From positions 285,119 through 349,118 of the forward strand of contig NZ_QFWT01000005.1 in the NCBI RefSeq assembly GCF_003144035.1: a stretch of 64,000 nt of DNA. Reading direction: 5' to 3'. Every line of letters starts with the position of its first letter. Position 1 is the first letter of the stretch. Source of the stretch: Vibrio albus (GTDB lineage: Bacteria > Pseudomonadota > Gammaproteobacteria > Enterobacterales > Vibrionaceae). The notes beneath the pieces are model-generated. The model had not been told where the DNA came from. It saw nothing but the letters and a program-made list of their open reading frames with translations, and made no database searches. The translations under genes and the position numbers were made by a program. This document shows positions 18,301 through 26,697 of this stretch, one piece after another.

Positions 18301-18463
18301 AAGCGGCACTGGTTCGGTTCGGCTTGAGCTCATCAGTCCTTCCGAGGAAAAATATACAGAAGGGGATAGGGTTAATAAATACTCTTCCCACTTGGTGGTG
18401 TATCTGATGTTTATGTCGTTTGTGTTGCTGCAGAACCAAGATTTGTTACCGACCTCTAGTTAA
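15368..18463 (+). CDS. Giant tyrosine recombinase with full catalytic set
   Basis: A 1031-aa protein starting at GTG 15368, coupled to the preceding gene by a GTGA overlap. The recombinase domain lies at about residues 490-730: Arg in YRCGLRLNELY, a Lys-bearing beta-hairpin region (FGDNKTASGLRK), HxxR in FYHLRHSCFSR, and GGHESPQVTFMHYFH with the candidate nucleophile Tyr. About 300 residues follow, including a charged C-terminal region (GKRGKKTGRSG), and ~480 precede it. This is presumably the active enzyme of the trio, working with the tyrosine-less paralogue. Three adjacent recombinase-type genes recall Tn554 TnpABC, RIT elements and the vibrio strand-biased circularising elements, but sizes differ and I cannot assign it. 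Confidence 0.8.
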   Translation: MTVKTENIGEEKRHNKRLAHREAVKSKSRQLLEKVFPNPVQIPSETAFISSWEKYSDSLLDTYGQQRDFRLAFNHGVSLVKKYQKVHGWTLSPPSHLITNKTPTQLRSPEWLKGAWALYDAYDIWLKEKSDRDKRDVRFRYQSLILSLLMDSGQCNIDVVRSFNHQLQQDKKLNLKSFANRTFVTLKLENENLNSNAYEAGEPVTTFQCYLSVRTLGQLRLWQKLNKKEWQFPQDSKQILQALLAGFPEQKHLPTSLKQFCSCGAFWYERNANLRLSQALLEYRVGRTRSYSLPISNLVRLISPVIHPVQATSFSDFSTDVKVKHSRKLETQSKPISLKQSQFTSELKRACKPTENGEKVTEDTVRGRLEGLLEQYQMEPWQQVFIQWLIYKTHGCVAKTVHQYMLNQVKYWYLMNTESHLSELTASADIEGIYQEQIDKHLTKKSQSYFAKRLKELHGFAAPVLGLPSLSDSFFHIDAGKKHTRAGLIDEPLFKKLLQHIEKLMDLNDIDKLALQSICILAYRCGLRLNELYKLQLKNLESSKTGWLEIRPNRFGDNKTASGLRKVPVFSMLFEHECDIVADYLRLKRGQNLSKTSPLLTMGENTHRPFNTFAVSNYVGKVLRALSGEDHLVFYHLRHSCFSRLQLMLESYNPKELLPEFYPYSEKQTADLRQKLFKKTYSNGYWEIAALGGHESPQVTFMHYFHLSDLLATPSGEQDTPVSLKGAQESGLCSRRYYQSLKKDKEDITYGDFFELLADELNIENLETESEKITAEEIILQRPDKEKVSISICYQVLEAISRGERIDLLAYQYRLKQETIDKWLHNALYLKSLMASNSGSKVKYDKSGNKLDIAPLSRQFSARREHALVPGKLKTIREIEYTEKFVQQLRVHYKERSEVISDMMQYCLKHTVVSKSGVNFNSPSTLKQFIDTFQFAIPKSHWRAVKLYINTSSIKEEWQALLKGMATIEGKRGKKTGRSGTGSVRLELISPSEEKYTEGDRVNKYSSHLVVYLMFMSFVLLQNQDLLPTSS

Positions 18464-18469
18464 CGTTGA

Positions 18470-19375
18470 AAAGCAAAAAAGTCGCTTAATGAATTGTCCA
18501 GTCTGACTGGAGCAGAGCAAACACAGCAGTGGGGAAAACCAATTCAGGTTATCCATAAAGGTGATGTGGTTTGGTGTCCGCCAGGAATTAAACATTGGCA
18601 CGGTGCGGGTGAATCTAGCGCAATGGCACACATTGCTATCAGCCCGGTTGCTACGGATGGAAAAAAAGTCACTTGGCTAGAAAAAGTGGAACTTCCTATA
18701 GTTGAAAAAGCCAAACCTCAACAACCAGGCAAACTCGCTACCGTTAATTTATCGAATGAGCAGCTCAGTTTAATCCCAATCGCTGCGTTTACTGCGACTG
18801 GCCAATTGGATAAGTTGAAATCGGCTTTGATCAACGGGTTAGAAAAGGGGCTTACGGTTAATCAAATCAAAGAAGTATTTGCTCATCAATATGCCTACGT
18901 AGGTTTCCCGAGGGCTTTAAACGGCATGCTTACCTTCAGAGCGCTGCTTGAAGAGCGTTTGGCGGCTGGCATTTCCGACACTTTGGGGGCGGTACCAAGT
19001 GTGTTACCGGAACGTACCGATTACTACCGACGTGGTAATCAAACTCTGGCTTATATAAATCAGGTGCCTGTTGAACAGGTATCGGCACCTCTTTTCAATA
19101 ATTTCTCACCAACCATGGACCATGCATTAAAAGAACATCTATTCGGTTACCTCTTTAGCCGAGACAACTTACCACCGCTGTATCGTGAATTGGTCGTGGT
19201 TAGCTCCTTATCAGCATTAGGGGATGTTAATGCACAGCTACGTTCGCATCTAAGAATTGCAACGACTCTGGGAGTTGATGCCAGCCAAATGGAACGAGTG
19301 TTTGCTGAATTTGAACAAGCGATGGGTTCTGATTTAGCCGCTAATGCGAAAAGCGTATTACAGCAGCTGCAATAA
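18470..19375 (+). pseudogene. Cupin-carboxymuconolactone decarboxylase fusion, 5'-truncated
   Basis: The frame opens at 18470, seven bases after the recombinase stop, and can start translation only at TTG 18494 (293 aa). The first ~50 residues are the second half of a cupin barrel (GDVVWCPPGIKHWHGA contains the metal-binding His pair). Two carboxymuconolactone-decarboxylase-like (AhpD-fold) units follow: residues ~80-165 with FAHQYAYVGFPRALN, and ~195-290 with LREL/VVVSSL-type helices. Complete relatives carry the entire cupin in front. The missing 5' end places a rearrangement junction between 18464 and 18494. It could still be translated, but the cupin would be incomplete. Downstream come flavodoxin and cytochrome-b-like genes, suggesting a redox role. 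Confidence 0.7.
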
Positions 19376-19412
19376 ATTCTCTATAAGAACAATAAATTCA
19401 GGAAAAAACTTA

Positions 19413-20075
19413 ATGAAAAATAGTATGCCGGCACTTATGCGTTTGGTGTTATTTACCTGCATCACGACCTCAAGTATTAAGGTGGCTGCAGATGATAGTA
19501 CAACGCCAAAAGAACCACATAAAAATTTGGTGGTTTACTTTTCTCAACCGGAAGATGTGTCATTAGATGGTGTTGATGCCGTTTCCGGAGCCAGTTTGCT
19601 TCGAAAGAATCAGCAGAATTTAGGGGCAACTCAGTACATTGCTAAGTTGATAGAGCAAAAAGTTGGAGCGGATATCTATCCTATAGAACCCGCTCAACCG
19701 TATCCCCGCGATCACAAGCCGTTAGTTGATTTCGCTCAACAGGAGAAGAGAAACCGAGTTCGCCCGGCTATCAAACATCCTCTTCCCGATTTAGAACAAT
19801 ACGATACGGTATTTATTGGTTATCCAATCTGGTGGTATCAAATGCCGATGATCCTCTATACATTTTTGGAGGAGAACGATTTTAGTGGAAAAAAGGTTAT
19901 TCCGTTTTCAACCCATGGTGGTAGCCGCCTTTCTGGGACCGTGCGTGAAATTATCGCTCTCCAGCCAAATGCTCATGTTGAGACCGATGCATTTAGCATT
20001 TCAAGAGATGATGTAGCAGATAGTTCCACACCCGAGGAGGTCTATGAGTGGTTAGATGACATCGAGGTTAAGTGA
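19413..20075 (+). CDS. Exported flavodoxin-family protein
   Basis: About 220 aa from ATG 19413, chosen over an upstream in-frame ATG (19344) because AGGAAAAAAC lies just before it and a signal peptide then starts the protein (MPALMRLVLFTCITTSSIKV, cleavage near AAD). The mature part is a flavodoxin_4-type fold: phosphate-binding loop region NLVVYFSQPEDV, GYPIWWYQMPM near residue 140, and PFSTHGGSRLSGT. Proteins of this type bind FMN and shuttle electrons. Genes for a CMD/cupin protein and a DUF4405 cytochrome-b-like protein flank it, so an electron-transfer pair at the cytoplasmic membrane is plausible. Confidence 0.8.
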   Translation: MKNSMPALMRLVLFTCITTSSIKVAADDSTTPKEPHKNLVVYFSQPEDVSLDGVDAVSGASLLRKNQQNLGATQYIAKLIEQKVGADIYPIEPAQPYPRDHKPLVDFAQQEKRNRVRPAIKHPLPDLEQYDTVFIGYPIWWYQMPMILYTFLEENDFSGKKVIPFSTHGGSRLSGTVREIIALQPNAHVETDAFSISRDDVADSSTPEEVYEWLDDIEVK

Positions 20076-20084
20076 CCATTATTC

Positions 20085-20777
20085 ATGATCATCAAGCTTA
20101 AATATATTTATCAGGTCGCTCAGGATAGCGTAATGGTTATCCTGTTCGGTGCTTTAATGGGATTCCATTTATGGCAGGAAAGTACCCATGAGTGGTTGGG
20201 GCTGGCTTTTTTACTTATAGTATTTAAGCACCTTGTTTTAAATAACCACTGGTTTCAGCGTTTATGGCTAGGTGATTACGACCTGTTCCGGGCTTTGAAG
20301 CTAGCCATAAATATCGTGCTGGCTGGTCTACTCATTACTGCTATTGTAAGTGGGGTAGTGCTTTCCCAGCATATATTCGCTGATTTCTTCTTTCATAATG
20401 CATCTGATATGGTGCGCAAAACTCATATGACTAGCGTACACTGGCTGCAAATTATCATGGCAGTGCATCTGGGCATGCACTGGAAAATGCTCGCCCGATT
20501 TTTTTCGCAATTGTGGCATATTTCTGAGAATTCACGAATTGCAAAGTTCGGTTCATTTTTGTCTTTAATGCTGTCAGTTTATGGGGTAAGTATATTTATT
20601 CAGCGGGATATGAGTGCTTACCTGCTATTGCAGGTGGATTATGCTTTCTTCGACTTTGAACAATCAGTGGCTGGTTTCTACTTTGACTATATTGCAGTAA
20701 CAATCCTGTTTGCCTATACCACGCGGTTTTTCCTCTGGCTGTTTCTGTTCAGAAATGAACAACCAGTTAAAGAATGA
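20085..20777 (+). CDS. DUF4405-type membrane protein (cytochrome-b-like)
   Basis: A 230-aa inner-membrane protein with about five hydrophobic segments. Histidines occur in helices in the pattern of di-heme cytochromes b: GFHLWQ, FKHLVLNNHW, SVHWLQIIMAVHLGMHW. The family is annotated as DUF4405. It follows the flavodoxin gene by 9 bp and is presumably co-transcribed. A role as the membrane electron donor/acceptor to the exported flavodoxin is inference from gene order. Confidence 0.7.
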   Translation: MIIKLKYIYQVAQDSVMVILFGALMGFHLWQESTHEWLGLAFLLIVFKHLVLNNHWFQRLWLGDYDLFRALKLAINIVLAGLLITAIVSGVVLSQHIFADFFFHNASDMVRKTHMTSVHWLQIIMAVHLGMHWKMLARFFSQLWHISENSRIAKFGSFLSLMLSVYGVSIFIQRDMSAYLLLQVDYAFFDFEQSVAGFYFDYIAVTILFAYTTRFFLWLFLFRNEQPVKE

Positions 20778-20876
20778 TTCCTTGCCACTGGCTCCCATAG
20801 CGGCTACGAAGATTTGTGCCATGTATAACGCAAATATCATGGAGATTCATCTAGCAAAAGATATTCTGAATGAAGA

Positions 20877-20904
20877 AAGGGCAAGATAAAATATCTTAGC
20901 CCTT
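20877..20904. terminator. Imperfect hairpin after the redox genes
   Basis: AAGGGCAAGATA pairs with TATCTTAGCCCTT across a 3-nt loop, with one bulged base. It lies 100 bp past the DUF4405 gene. It may be the operon terminator, though no T-run follows. The rest of the 200-bp gap holds nothing I recognise. Confidence 0.35.
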
Positions 20905-20981
20905 AGTGTTGTAGTCAAATACTAAATAATTCGGTTTGGAGAATTATAGCAAACCAGATTATATTATTGGGGTTGTGTTAC

Positions 20982-21245
20982 TCAAAAAAGTCCACGAAGG
21001 AAGATGGTGTTGAGAGCGTTAGACTTAATACGCTGTTCGAGACCAGAGAGCGTCATTAACATCAAGGTTGGGGATATAATCCCGCCTTGAGGCGTGCCTT
21101 CATCGGTATCGTAAAACAGCCCCTTGTCTACAAAGGCAGACTTTAACCATTGCTCCAACATACGCTTATCAACGGCGACATTATCCATAAACAGCGCTTC
21201 ATACGACTTCACGTCGCACGCCCCATTGTGAGCTACGTGAACCAT
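20982..21245 (-). pseudogene. Group II intron reverse-transcriptase fragment
   Basis: About 87 codons reading leftward match the central fingers/palm region of group II intron-encoded LtrA-type proteins, with the diagnostic EGTPQGGIISPTL. The catalytic YADD region that should follow is absent, as the frame runs into NTIFLRGLF and stops. Both ends are lost, and no intron RNA domain V is visible nearby. It is a relic of a mobile intron. Confidence 0.75.
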
Positions 21246-21322
21246 CTGCTTGACCTAGTTTTTGTAATGAGTGAAAGTGGCTGGAAATGCCTGTTATTGT
21301 CTTTTGTTAACTTGTTGTTAAT

Positions 21323-22036
21323 ATGAAAACTAGTTTAAGTATTCGCACTTACACAAAGCGCTTTAGTCGCCATGTTCACGATAGCTATCATCAACTGGTA
21401 CTGCCTATTCAAGGTAATATTCATATTGATATGGATGGTTTCTTGGGTAAAGTGAGTGTCGGTGAATGCGTGGTAATCCCAAAAGGTGTAGCTCATGGAT
21501 TTAATGCTGATGAAGCAGCACGATTCATTGTAGCTGATCTTGATGAACTGCCTTCCCATTTGATCAGTGAGGAACTAGCTGTTTTTTCGACCTCTCCCCC
21601 TTTGTTGAGCTTTATTCACTTTGTTGAAAAGCAACTTGAATATCAGGTGGATAGTGCAATTGAAGCATCTATGGTAAGTATCTTCACCTTATTGCTGGGA
21701 CAGCAAGAGTTGTCTCGAACTAACGATCCACGGATTCGAGTAGTGAAGGTGATGATCAGTGAACGGTTAGCCGAGCCTCTTACTATTCAGTCGCTTGCTA
21801 AGGTTGCGTATCTTAGTCCAACTCAGTTTAAGAAGCTCTTTAAAGAAAACATAGGGATGAGTGTGCTCAAATACATCACTGAGCAACGTATGGAGAAGGC
21901 TAAGGCATTGCTAACCCATACTGACTTACCTGTGCAGTGGGTAGCTGAGCGGGTAGGATACAGCGACCTTTCAGCTTTTAGCCGACGCTTTTCCGCCCAC
22001 TATGGAATGTCTCCAAGGGAGTTCGCGCGCTCTTGA
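21323..22036 (+). CDS. AraC-family transcriptional regulator
   Basis: A 237-aa protein. The N-terminal cupin-like ligand domain (residues ~15-90; SRHVHDSYHQLVLPIQG, CVVIPKGVAHGF) is followed by the two-helix-turn-helix AraC DNA-binding domain (~140-235; LTIQSLAKVAYLSPTQFKKLFK and VAERVGYSDLSAFSRRFSAHYGMSPREF). The ATG at 21323 has no good ribosome-binding site. The same-strand EamA transporter gene starts 100 bp downstream and is the most likely target, a common regulator-exporter arrangement. The effector is unknown. Confidence 0.88.
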   Translation: MKTSLSIRTYTKRFSRHVHDSYHQLVLPIQGNIHIDMDGFLGKVSVGECVVIPKGVAHGFNADEAARFIVADLDELPSHLISEELAVFSTSPPLLSFIHFVEKQLEYQVDSAIEASMVSIFTLLLGQQELSRTNDPRIRVVKVMISERLAEPLTIQSLAKVAYLSPTQFKKLFKENIGMSVLKYITEQRMEKAKALLTHTDLPVQWVAERVGYSDLSAFSRRFSAHYGMSPREFARS

Positions 22037-22138
22037 GTTCGTCTATTTAAGCAACTATTGCGTCCTTTTAGCAAAAACATGATGTGATTAATCACCTAAG
22101 ATATCTGTCCTGTTATAAGTTTCTCGGTAGATATATCT

Positions 22139-23044
22139 ATGCTGCATAATCGCTATACTTCCTATCAGCTTGGCATTTTCTCGATACTGTTTGCTTCGGT
22201 CTTGTGGGGTACTACAGGCACCGTCGCTAGTTTAGCTCCAGATGTCAGCTCTCTAGCTATAGGCGCTTTTTCAATGGGAGTTGGTGGGCTTTTTCAAGCC
22301 TTATTATCTCGTAAGCAATTGCGAGATGATTTCAAAAAAATTCTGATTCATAAGAGGAAGTTAGCCGTTAGCGCAATCGCTTTGGCTGTCTACCCATTGG
22401 CATTTTATTCCTCGATGAGACTGGCTGGTGTCGCAATTGGCACCGTGATTTCTATTGCAACAGCACCGTTTTTTGCGGTCATGCTTGAGTGTCTATTTAG
22501 CAAAGGTAAAAGTATCACGAAAAAATGGTTACTTAGCTTTTCTGTCGGTATTACAGGCATCATGTTGTTGGTTTTTTCGGAGTCATCAGCAATCCATACA
22601 GTTAATAACTTGAGACTGATTGGCATCTTGTTGGGTCTTATGGCAGGTTTGTTTTATGCTGTCTATTCTTGGGTTGCTAAGGCACTGATTGAGCAGGGTA
22701 TCCAATCCCAATCGGCTTTAGGCTGTATTTTTGGTTTTGGTTCATTAATTTTGCTTCCAACGCTTTTGGTCACTGGAGATAATCTTTTTGCATCAGCAAC
22801 CAATATTCTGGTAGTTGGCTATATGGCCTTGATACCAATGGGGTTGGGTTATATTGCTTATGGGTTTGGCCTGAGGTTTGTGACCGCAAGCAGTGCAAGT
22901 TTGATTACACTTTTTGAGCCTGTTGTAGCCGCTGCTTTGGCAGTGGTGATAGTTGGCGAGTCGATACCAATGCTTGGATGGAGTGGTATTGGTTTAATCC
23001 TAATTTGTCTGTTGATTCAAGTGAAGGCAGGTAGCCATCTATGA
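22139..23044 (+). CDS. EamA/DMT-family transporter
   Basis: A 301-aa inner-membrane protein with ten hydrophobic segments in two EamA repeats (first: ILFASVLWGTTGTVASLAP; second begins near LGLMAGLFYAVYSWVAKAL). Members export amino acids, nucleotides or other small metabolites. The upstream AraC gene probably controls it. Substrate cannot be deduced. No terminator is evident after the stop. Confidence 0.88.
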   Translation: MLHNRYTSYQLGIFSILFASVLWGTTGTVASLAPDVSSLAIGAFSMGVGGLFQALLSRKQLRDDFKKILIHKRKLAVSAIALAVYPLAFYSSMRLAGVAIGTVISIATAPFFAVMLECLFSKGKSITKKWLLSFSVGITGIMLLVFSESSAIHTVNNLRLIGILLGLMAGLFYAVYSWVAKALIEQGIQSQSALGCIFGFGSLILLPTLLVTGDNLFASATNILVVGYMALIPMGLGYIAYGFGLRFVTASSASLITLFEPVVAAALAVVIVGESIPMLGWSGIGLILICLLIQVKAGSHL

Positions 23045-23740
23045 ACCACCAGGTATGGATATTATCGTGTCTAATTATTTTCTATGTTAAGCATTAGGCT
23101 GACTGCTAACAAAGCTGTTCGATTGCGATATACAGAGCCACACTACGAAAATGGGACACTCCACTAAGCGATTTTCCAATACCTAGAGCTATTCGTATAT
23201 TACTAAATTAGTAAACACGCAAACAAACTTCTGCCCAACAATGAGCTAGCACATAGGATGAGTATTGTGTGATGAGTATTGGCTGAGGGAATAGCCCTCG
23301 GCAGGTAAGGAGCTCTAGGTTTCACAATTTTCTGAGATCGTTAACGCATCCTCTATTTCAACACCCAAATACTCGATGTTGCTTTCTAGCTTTGCATGTC
23401 CAAGAAGCAACTGAATGTGTCTTCATTAAAAATGCATCAGTAGTGTGGATACCAGTAATCGGCACAAAGGGCTTTACCGGCAGGCTTGGAGGTGGTTATT
23501 GAAAACTTAGCCGGAATCGTGACTGACTTGATAAATATTTTCTGGTATCGATAATCTCGTTCTGTCGGTAGTCAGGTCCTGCTACCTTATGTTATAGCCC
23601 TATTGGAGAATTTTCACTTTTCAGATTATATGCGAACCGTCATTTTCTGAACAATCACCATGGGTCAGGTAAGACTTGGCAATGATCAACTACACTATAG
23701 ATATTCATAGTTGACAGTAGAAACTAGATGCAGGGTATGT
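23045..23740. other. Gene-poor stretch with recombination debris
   Basis: About 700 bp with no intact gene. The only recognisable content is the integrase fragment at 23315-23520. The final ~100 bp should hold the promoter of the following binding-protein gene, but I see no convincing -35/-10 pair. Confidence 0.5.
23315..23520 (-). pseudogene. C-terminal fragment of a tyrosine integrase
   Basis: Reading leftward, HIQLLLGHAKLESNIEYLGV followed by EIEDALTISE matches the highly conserved C-terminus of a common integrase group (third box LLGH and the nucleophile Tyr in EYLG). The part upstream is in another frame (GIHTTDAFLMKT, corresponding to the HxxR region), so there is at least one frameshift. 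It stops at 23315. This is a dead remnant of a former mobile element. Confidence 0.65.
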
Positions 23741-24586
23741 ATGTTGAAACTAATTTGTTGTGCATTAATTGCCATTATATTTAATGTAGAGGTGATGGCT
23801 AAGGAGCTAAGATATCCCAATATACATGGTATAGGTGAGTCTACTCTAGGTTTCTCTATCCTTAAGTTGGCCTTAAGTGAGGTTGAAAATGATTATCATT
23901 TGACGGTGAGTCCTCTAAAGGTTACGCCTAATCGGGCCAAGTTTATGCTTGAGTCCGGTCAGTTGGATGTGTTTGACTCGGGTTTTATTCCTGAACTTGA
24001 AGAGAGTCTGGAGCCGATTTATTTACCGCTGGAAATGGGGCTACTTGGCTGGAGAATATTTATTGTTCATAAGGATATGCTGGAGAAGTTACGCTTAATA
24101 AATACATTGGATGAGCTTAAGGATTTCGTTGTTGGTCAGGGTATTGGATGGGGTGATATTACCATTCTGGAGCATGCAGGTTTCAAGGTATTAACGGCAA
24201 CAAAAATGGAGAATTTAATTAAGATGGTTGAGCATAAGCGGTTTGACCTGCTACCGCTTGGTGCGAATGAAGCATATAGATTTTTAGAGCTGTTTGGCGA
24301 GCAGAGTGATCAACTTACCGTTGATAATACTATCGCTTTAGTTTACCCCTATGGCCGGTTTTTTTATGTGCAGAAGAACAATACTGAATTAAAGCAGGTG
24401 ATTGAAACCGGGATGATGCGGGCACTGGAAGATGGAAGCCTACTCGCTTTACTGAAGTCTCATCCTTTCTCCCGTGATGCGTTTGAGCGAGCTAATTTGG
24501 GAGGACGGGTACAGATAAGAATAGACACACCTAACCTTACGCAAGGGTTTAAGGCGATTGATCAAAAATGGTGGTACGCACCTTAA
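23741..24586 (+). CDS. Periplasmic solute-binding-like protein
   Basis: A 281-aa protein from ATG 23741; an upstream in-frame TTG exists, but the signal peptide MLKLICCALIAIIFNVEVMA starts at the ATG, with CAGGG ahead of it. The body resembles family-3 extracellular solute-binding domains (FMLESGQLDVFDSGF, INTLDELKDFVVGQGIGWGD, RFDLLPLGANEA). No ABC permease or ATPase gene is near, so it may be an orphan sensor-type or a stand-alone periplasmic protein. Ligand unknown. Its codon use looks like that of its neighbours. Confidence 0.7.
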   Translation: MLKLICCALIAIIFNVEVMAKELRYPNIHGIGESTLGFSILKLALSEVENDYHLTVSPLKVTPNRAKFMLESGQLDVFDSGFIPELEESLEPIYLPLEMGLLGWRIFIVHKDMLEKLRLINTLDELKDFVVGQGIGWGDITILEHAGFKVLTATKMENLIKMVEHKRFDLLPLGANEAYRFLELFGEQSDQLTVDNTIALVYPYGRFFYVQKNNTELKQVIETGMMRALEDGSLLALLKSHPFSRDAFERANLGGRVQIRIDTPNLTQGFKAIDQKWWYAP

Positions 24587-25223
24587 TCTATATCCATTGC
24601 AGATAAGTTCTAATTTAAACAACTAGTTAATAGACCACATTAATATCTGAAGCGTGAAATAAAATATCCCTCAAGCATAGTAATCACTTATTTTCATATA
24701 AAGTTATGTCTCTGCTGTAACAGTTTACGGTGAGAATCCAAATTATCCGACGATGATAACTTTTATTATCGGTCCGAGCGATACCATAAATCCAGAAGAA
24801 CGATTTTACACTCATGTGCAATATAAAATATTATCTGTGTGTATGTTTAATAGATGCTTAGTTTGATTAAATTGTCAGGAAGTTTCCAAAGTAAAAAATT
24901 ATGGATAATTTCATGGCAAGCTATGAAAGTGATTAATTAATACAACATATATCACATTTTGAGTCATGTAATATAAACATTTTAATTTATTATGTTTTGT
25001 TTTTATCTGATTCTTTTGTTTTGTATAAAATAGCATCTTGACTAACTTATAAGATAAAAAATAAATATTTTATACCAATAGCTTACAAAGAAACAATCGG
25101 AGGGTAGTATGCCAGAAGATATGGCTGGTAATGTAATTAAATTTCATTTATCAGATTCCGGATATCGATCACAAATCATTCTTACACTAACCAAGAGCTC
25201 TTAACTCTGCTGCGAGACATTAT
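24587..25223. other. AT-rich intergenic region upstream of MFS gene
   Basis: About 640 bp without a convincing gene. Several very AT-rich stretches (24940-25070) suggest a promoter or H-NS-type silenced region. A GGAGGG at ~25100 precedes a short open frame that soon stops, just before the MFS gene at 25224. I see no hairpin with a T-run or clear operator. Confidence 0.4.
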
Positions 25224-26564
25224 ATGAAAAATGATATTATCAAATTTATAGATTCAAGAAAATTTAGTAGCTTTGATATGAGCTTAGTTATCTTGGGTGT
25301 GTTTTTAATTACGTTTACTGGATATGCTGCTCCTGCATATGGTTCAGTTATCCCTATGCTTTTTAAAGAGTGGACCGATCTGAACTGGGATCAACTGGGA
25401 TATGTCGGTAGTTTATCTGAGTTTGGTTCGCTGTTTGGCGCTTTAGTTTGTAGTATTGTTGCAAGAAAATATGGCATTAAAAAAGTACTGATTGCTTCAG
25501 TGCTGATTTTCTGTGCAGGTACCTTTAGCCTGGCGTTATCACCAACGATAGAGATTTTTGCTATTTGCAGATTCATTGCTGGGTTTGGATTCGGTGGCGT
25601 TATCCCTCTTGTTATATCCCTGTTAGCTGAATACGCCCCGAAGAACAACAAAAGCCGCTCGGTTGCAACTGCTTTGTGTGGTAACCAGTTTGGTGCAATT
25701 ATTGCCTCTTTCATTGCTATCTATGTCACGACTCAATTCGATCAATGGCGTCCGGTATTTTGGATGGCATTGATACCGGTTGTGTTACTGCCGTATATTT
25801 TAAAAACGCTGCCAGAAAGTGCTCTTTACATGATGAAGAACAATGATGTAGAAGGGCTAAAAAAGGTACTGCGCAAGATTGATCCAGATTACAGTTCTAG
25901 TGTGAATGTAGAGGAAGCACTGAAGAGCTTTACAATTAAAGAGCAGGCTAATACCGTTTCTTATAAGGACTTGTTTGGTAAAAAGTATGCTTTGATTTCT
26001 GTATTAGCATCGGTTATCGCAATCATGGGGCTTCTGTTTATCAACGGTGTTATCGTATGGCTGCCTGGTGTGATGACAAATGCGGGATATGCGCTGGGCT
26101 CTAGTATTGCTTTCACAATATTCTTGTGTGCCGGTACCGTTATCGGCGCCATTTACTGGGCGTCGGTGGCAGATAAAAAGGGATTTGTTGTATTGATGCC
26201 AAGTATCTATATTATTGGTTCAGTTTCTTTGCTTCTGATGGGGGTTAAGTCCAATATTATTATCCTGTATATCTTGATTACGCTTGTTGGTTTCTTCCTT
26301 TTTGCTGCACACTCGCTGGTTAATGCATTTATTGCTCAACACTACCCGGATGATTTACGCACGATTGCCATTGGTTTACCAAACGCAATGGGAAGAATTG
26401 GCGGTCTGCTTGGTCCTACTGTTGGTGGCCTTTTGCTGGCAAATCAGGTTTCAGTCATGGGGTGGTTTATGGTGTTTGCTGGCACCGGACTGATTGCAGC
26501 ACTCTCATTTATCCTGATTAATATTCAGTCCAAGAAAGCATATAGCATCGATTATCAAGGCTAA
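25224..26564 (+). CDS. MFS transporter, aromatic acid:H+ symporter type
   Basis: A 446-aa, 12-helix major facilitator. It has the MFS loop 2-3 motif region (GSLFGALVCSIVARKYGIKKV) and the helix-4 FIAGFGFGGVIPLVISLLAE pattern, both seen in the AAHS family (PcaK-like carriers of aromatic acids). It shares layout and length with the minus-strand carrier at 29369-30721. Genes for AbgT, GMC and glycoside enzymes nearby make an aromatic or aryl-glycoside-derived compound a plausible substrate. A clear terminator follows at 26648. Confidence 0.87.
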   Translation: MKNDIIKFIDSRKFSSFDMSLVILGVFLITFTGYAAPAYGSVIPMLFKEWTDLNWDQLGYVGSLSEFGSLFGALVCSIVARKYGIKKVLIASVLIFCAGTFSLALSPTIEIFAICRFIAGFGFGGVIPLVISLLAEYAPKNNKSRSVATALCGNQFGAIIASFIAIYVTTQFDQWRPVFWMALIPVVLLPYILKTLPESALYMMKNNDVEGLKKVLRKIDPDYSSSVNVEEALKSFTIKEQANTVSYKDLFGKKYALISVLASVIAIMGLLFINGVIVWLPGVMTNAGYALGSSIAFTIFLCAGTVIGAIYWASVADKKGFVVLMPSIYIIGSVSLLLMGVKSNIIILYILITLVGFFLFAAHSLVNAFIAQHYPDDLRTIAIGLPNAMGRIGGLLGPTVGGLLLANQVSVMGWFMVFAGTGLIAALSFILINIQSKKAYSIDYQG

Positions 26565-26647
26565 GGTCAATCTGTTGCCGTATCGCTTCTAATAATATGG
26601 TAATGATTAAAGTTCATCTTTATGTTTTACCTAGATGTTTGATTAAT

Positions 26648-26675
26648 AAAAGCCACCTGATTTTCTGGTGGTTTT
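26648..26675 (+). terminator. Rho-independent terminator after MFS gene
   Basis: AAAGCCACC / GGTGGTTTT form a 9-bp stem (one G-U pair) with loop TGATTTTCT, ending in TTTT, 84 bp past the MFS stop. A good fit for an intrinsic terminator. Confidence 0.8.
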
Positions 26676-26678
26676 GAT

Positions 26679-26697
26679 AGCCCCCGATAAGGGGGCT
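26679..26697. repeat. GC-rich hairpin AGCCCCC/GGGGGCT
   Basis: A 7-bp perfect stem with loop GATAA follows the terminator by 3 bp. A closely related hairpin recurs at 27539-27562, so the two may be copies of a small dispersed stem-loop. Confidence 0.5.

Noticed and set aside
12548..18463. Assigning the trio to Tn554, RIT or a named circularising element
   Set aside because: Protein sizes and the unrecognised first gene do not match those I know, and no search could be run, so only a comparison is offered.
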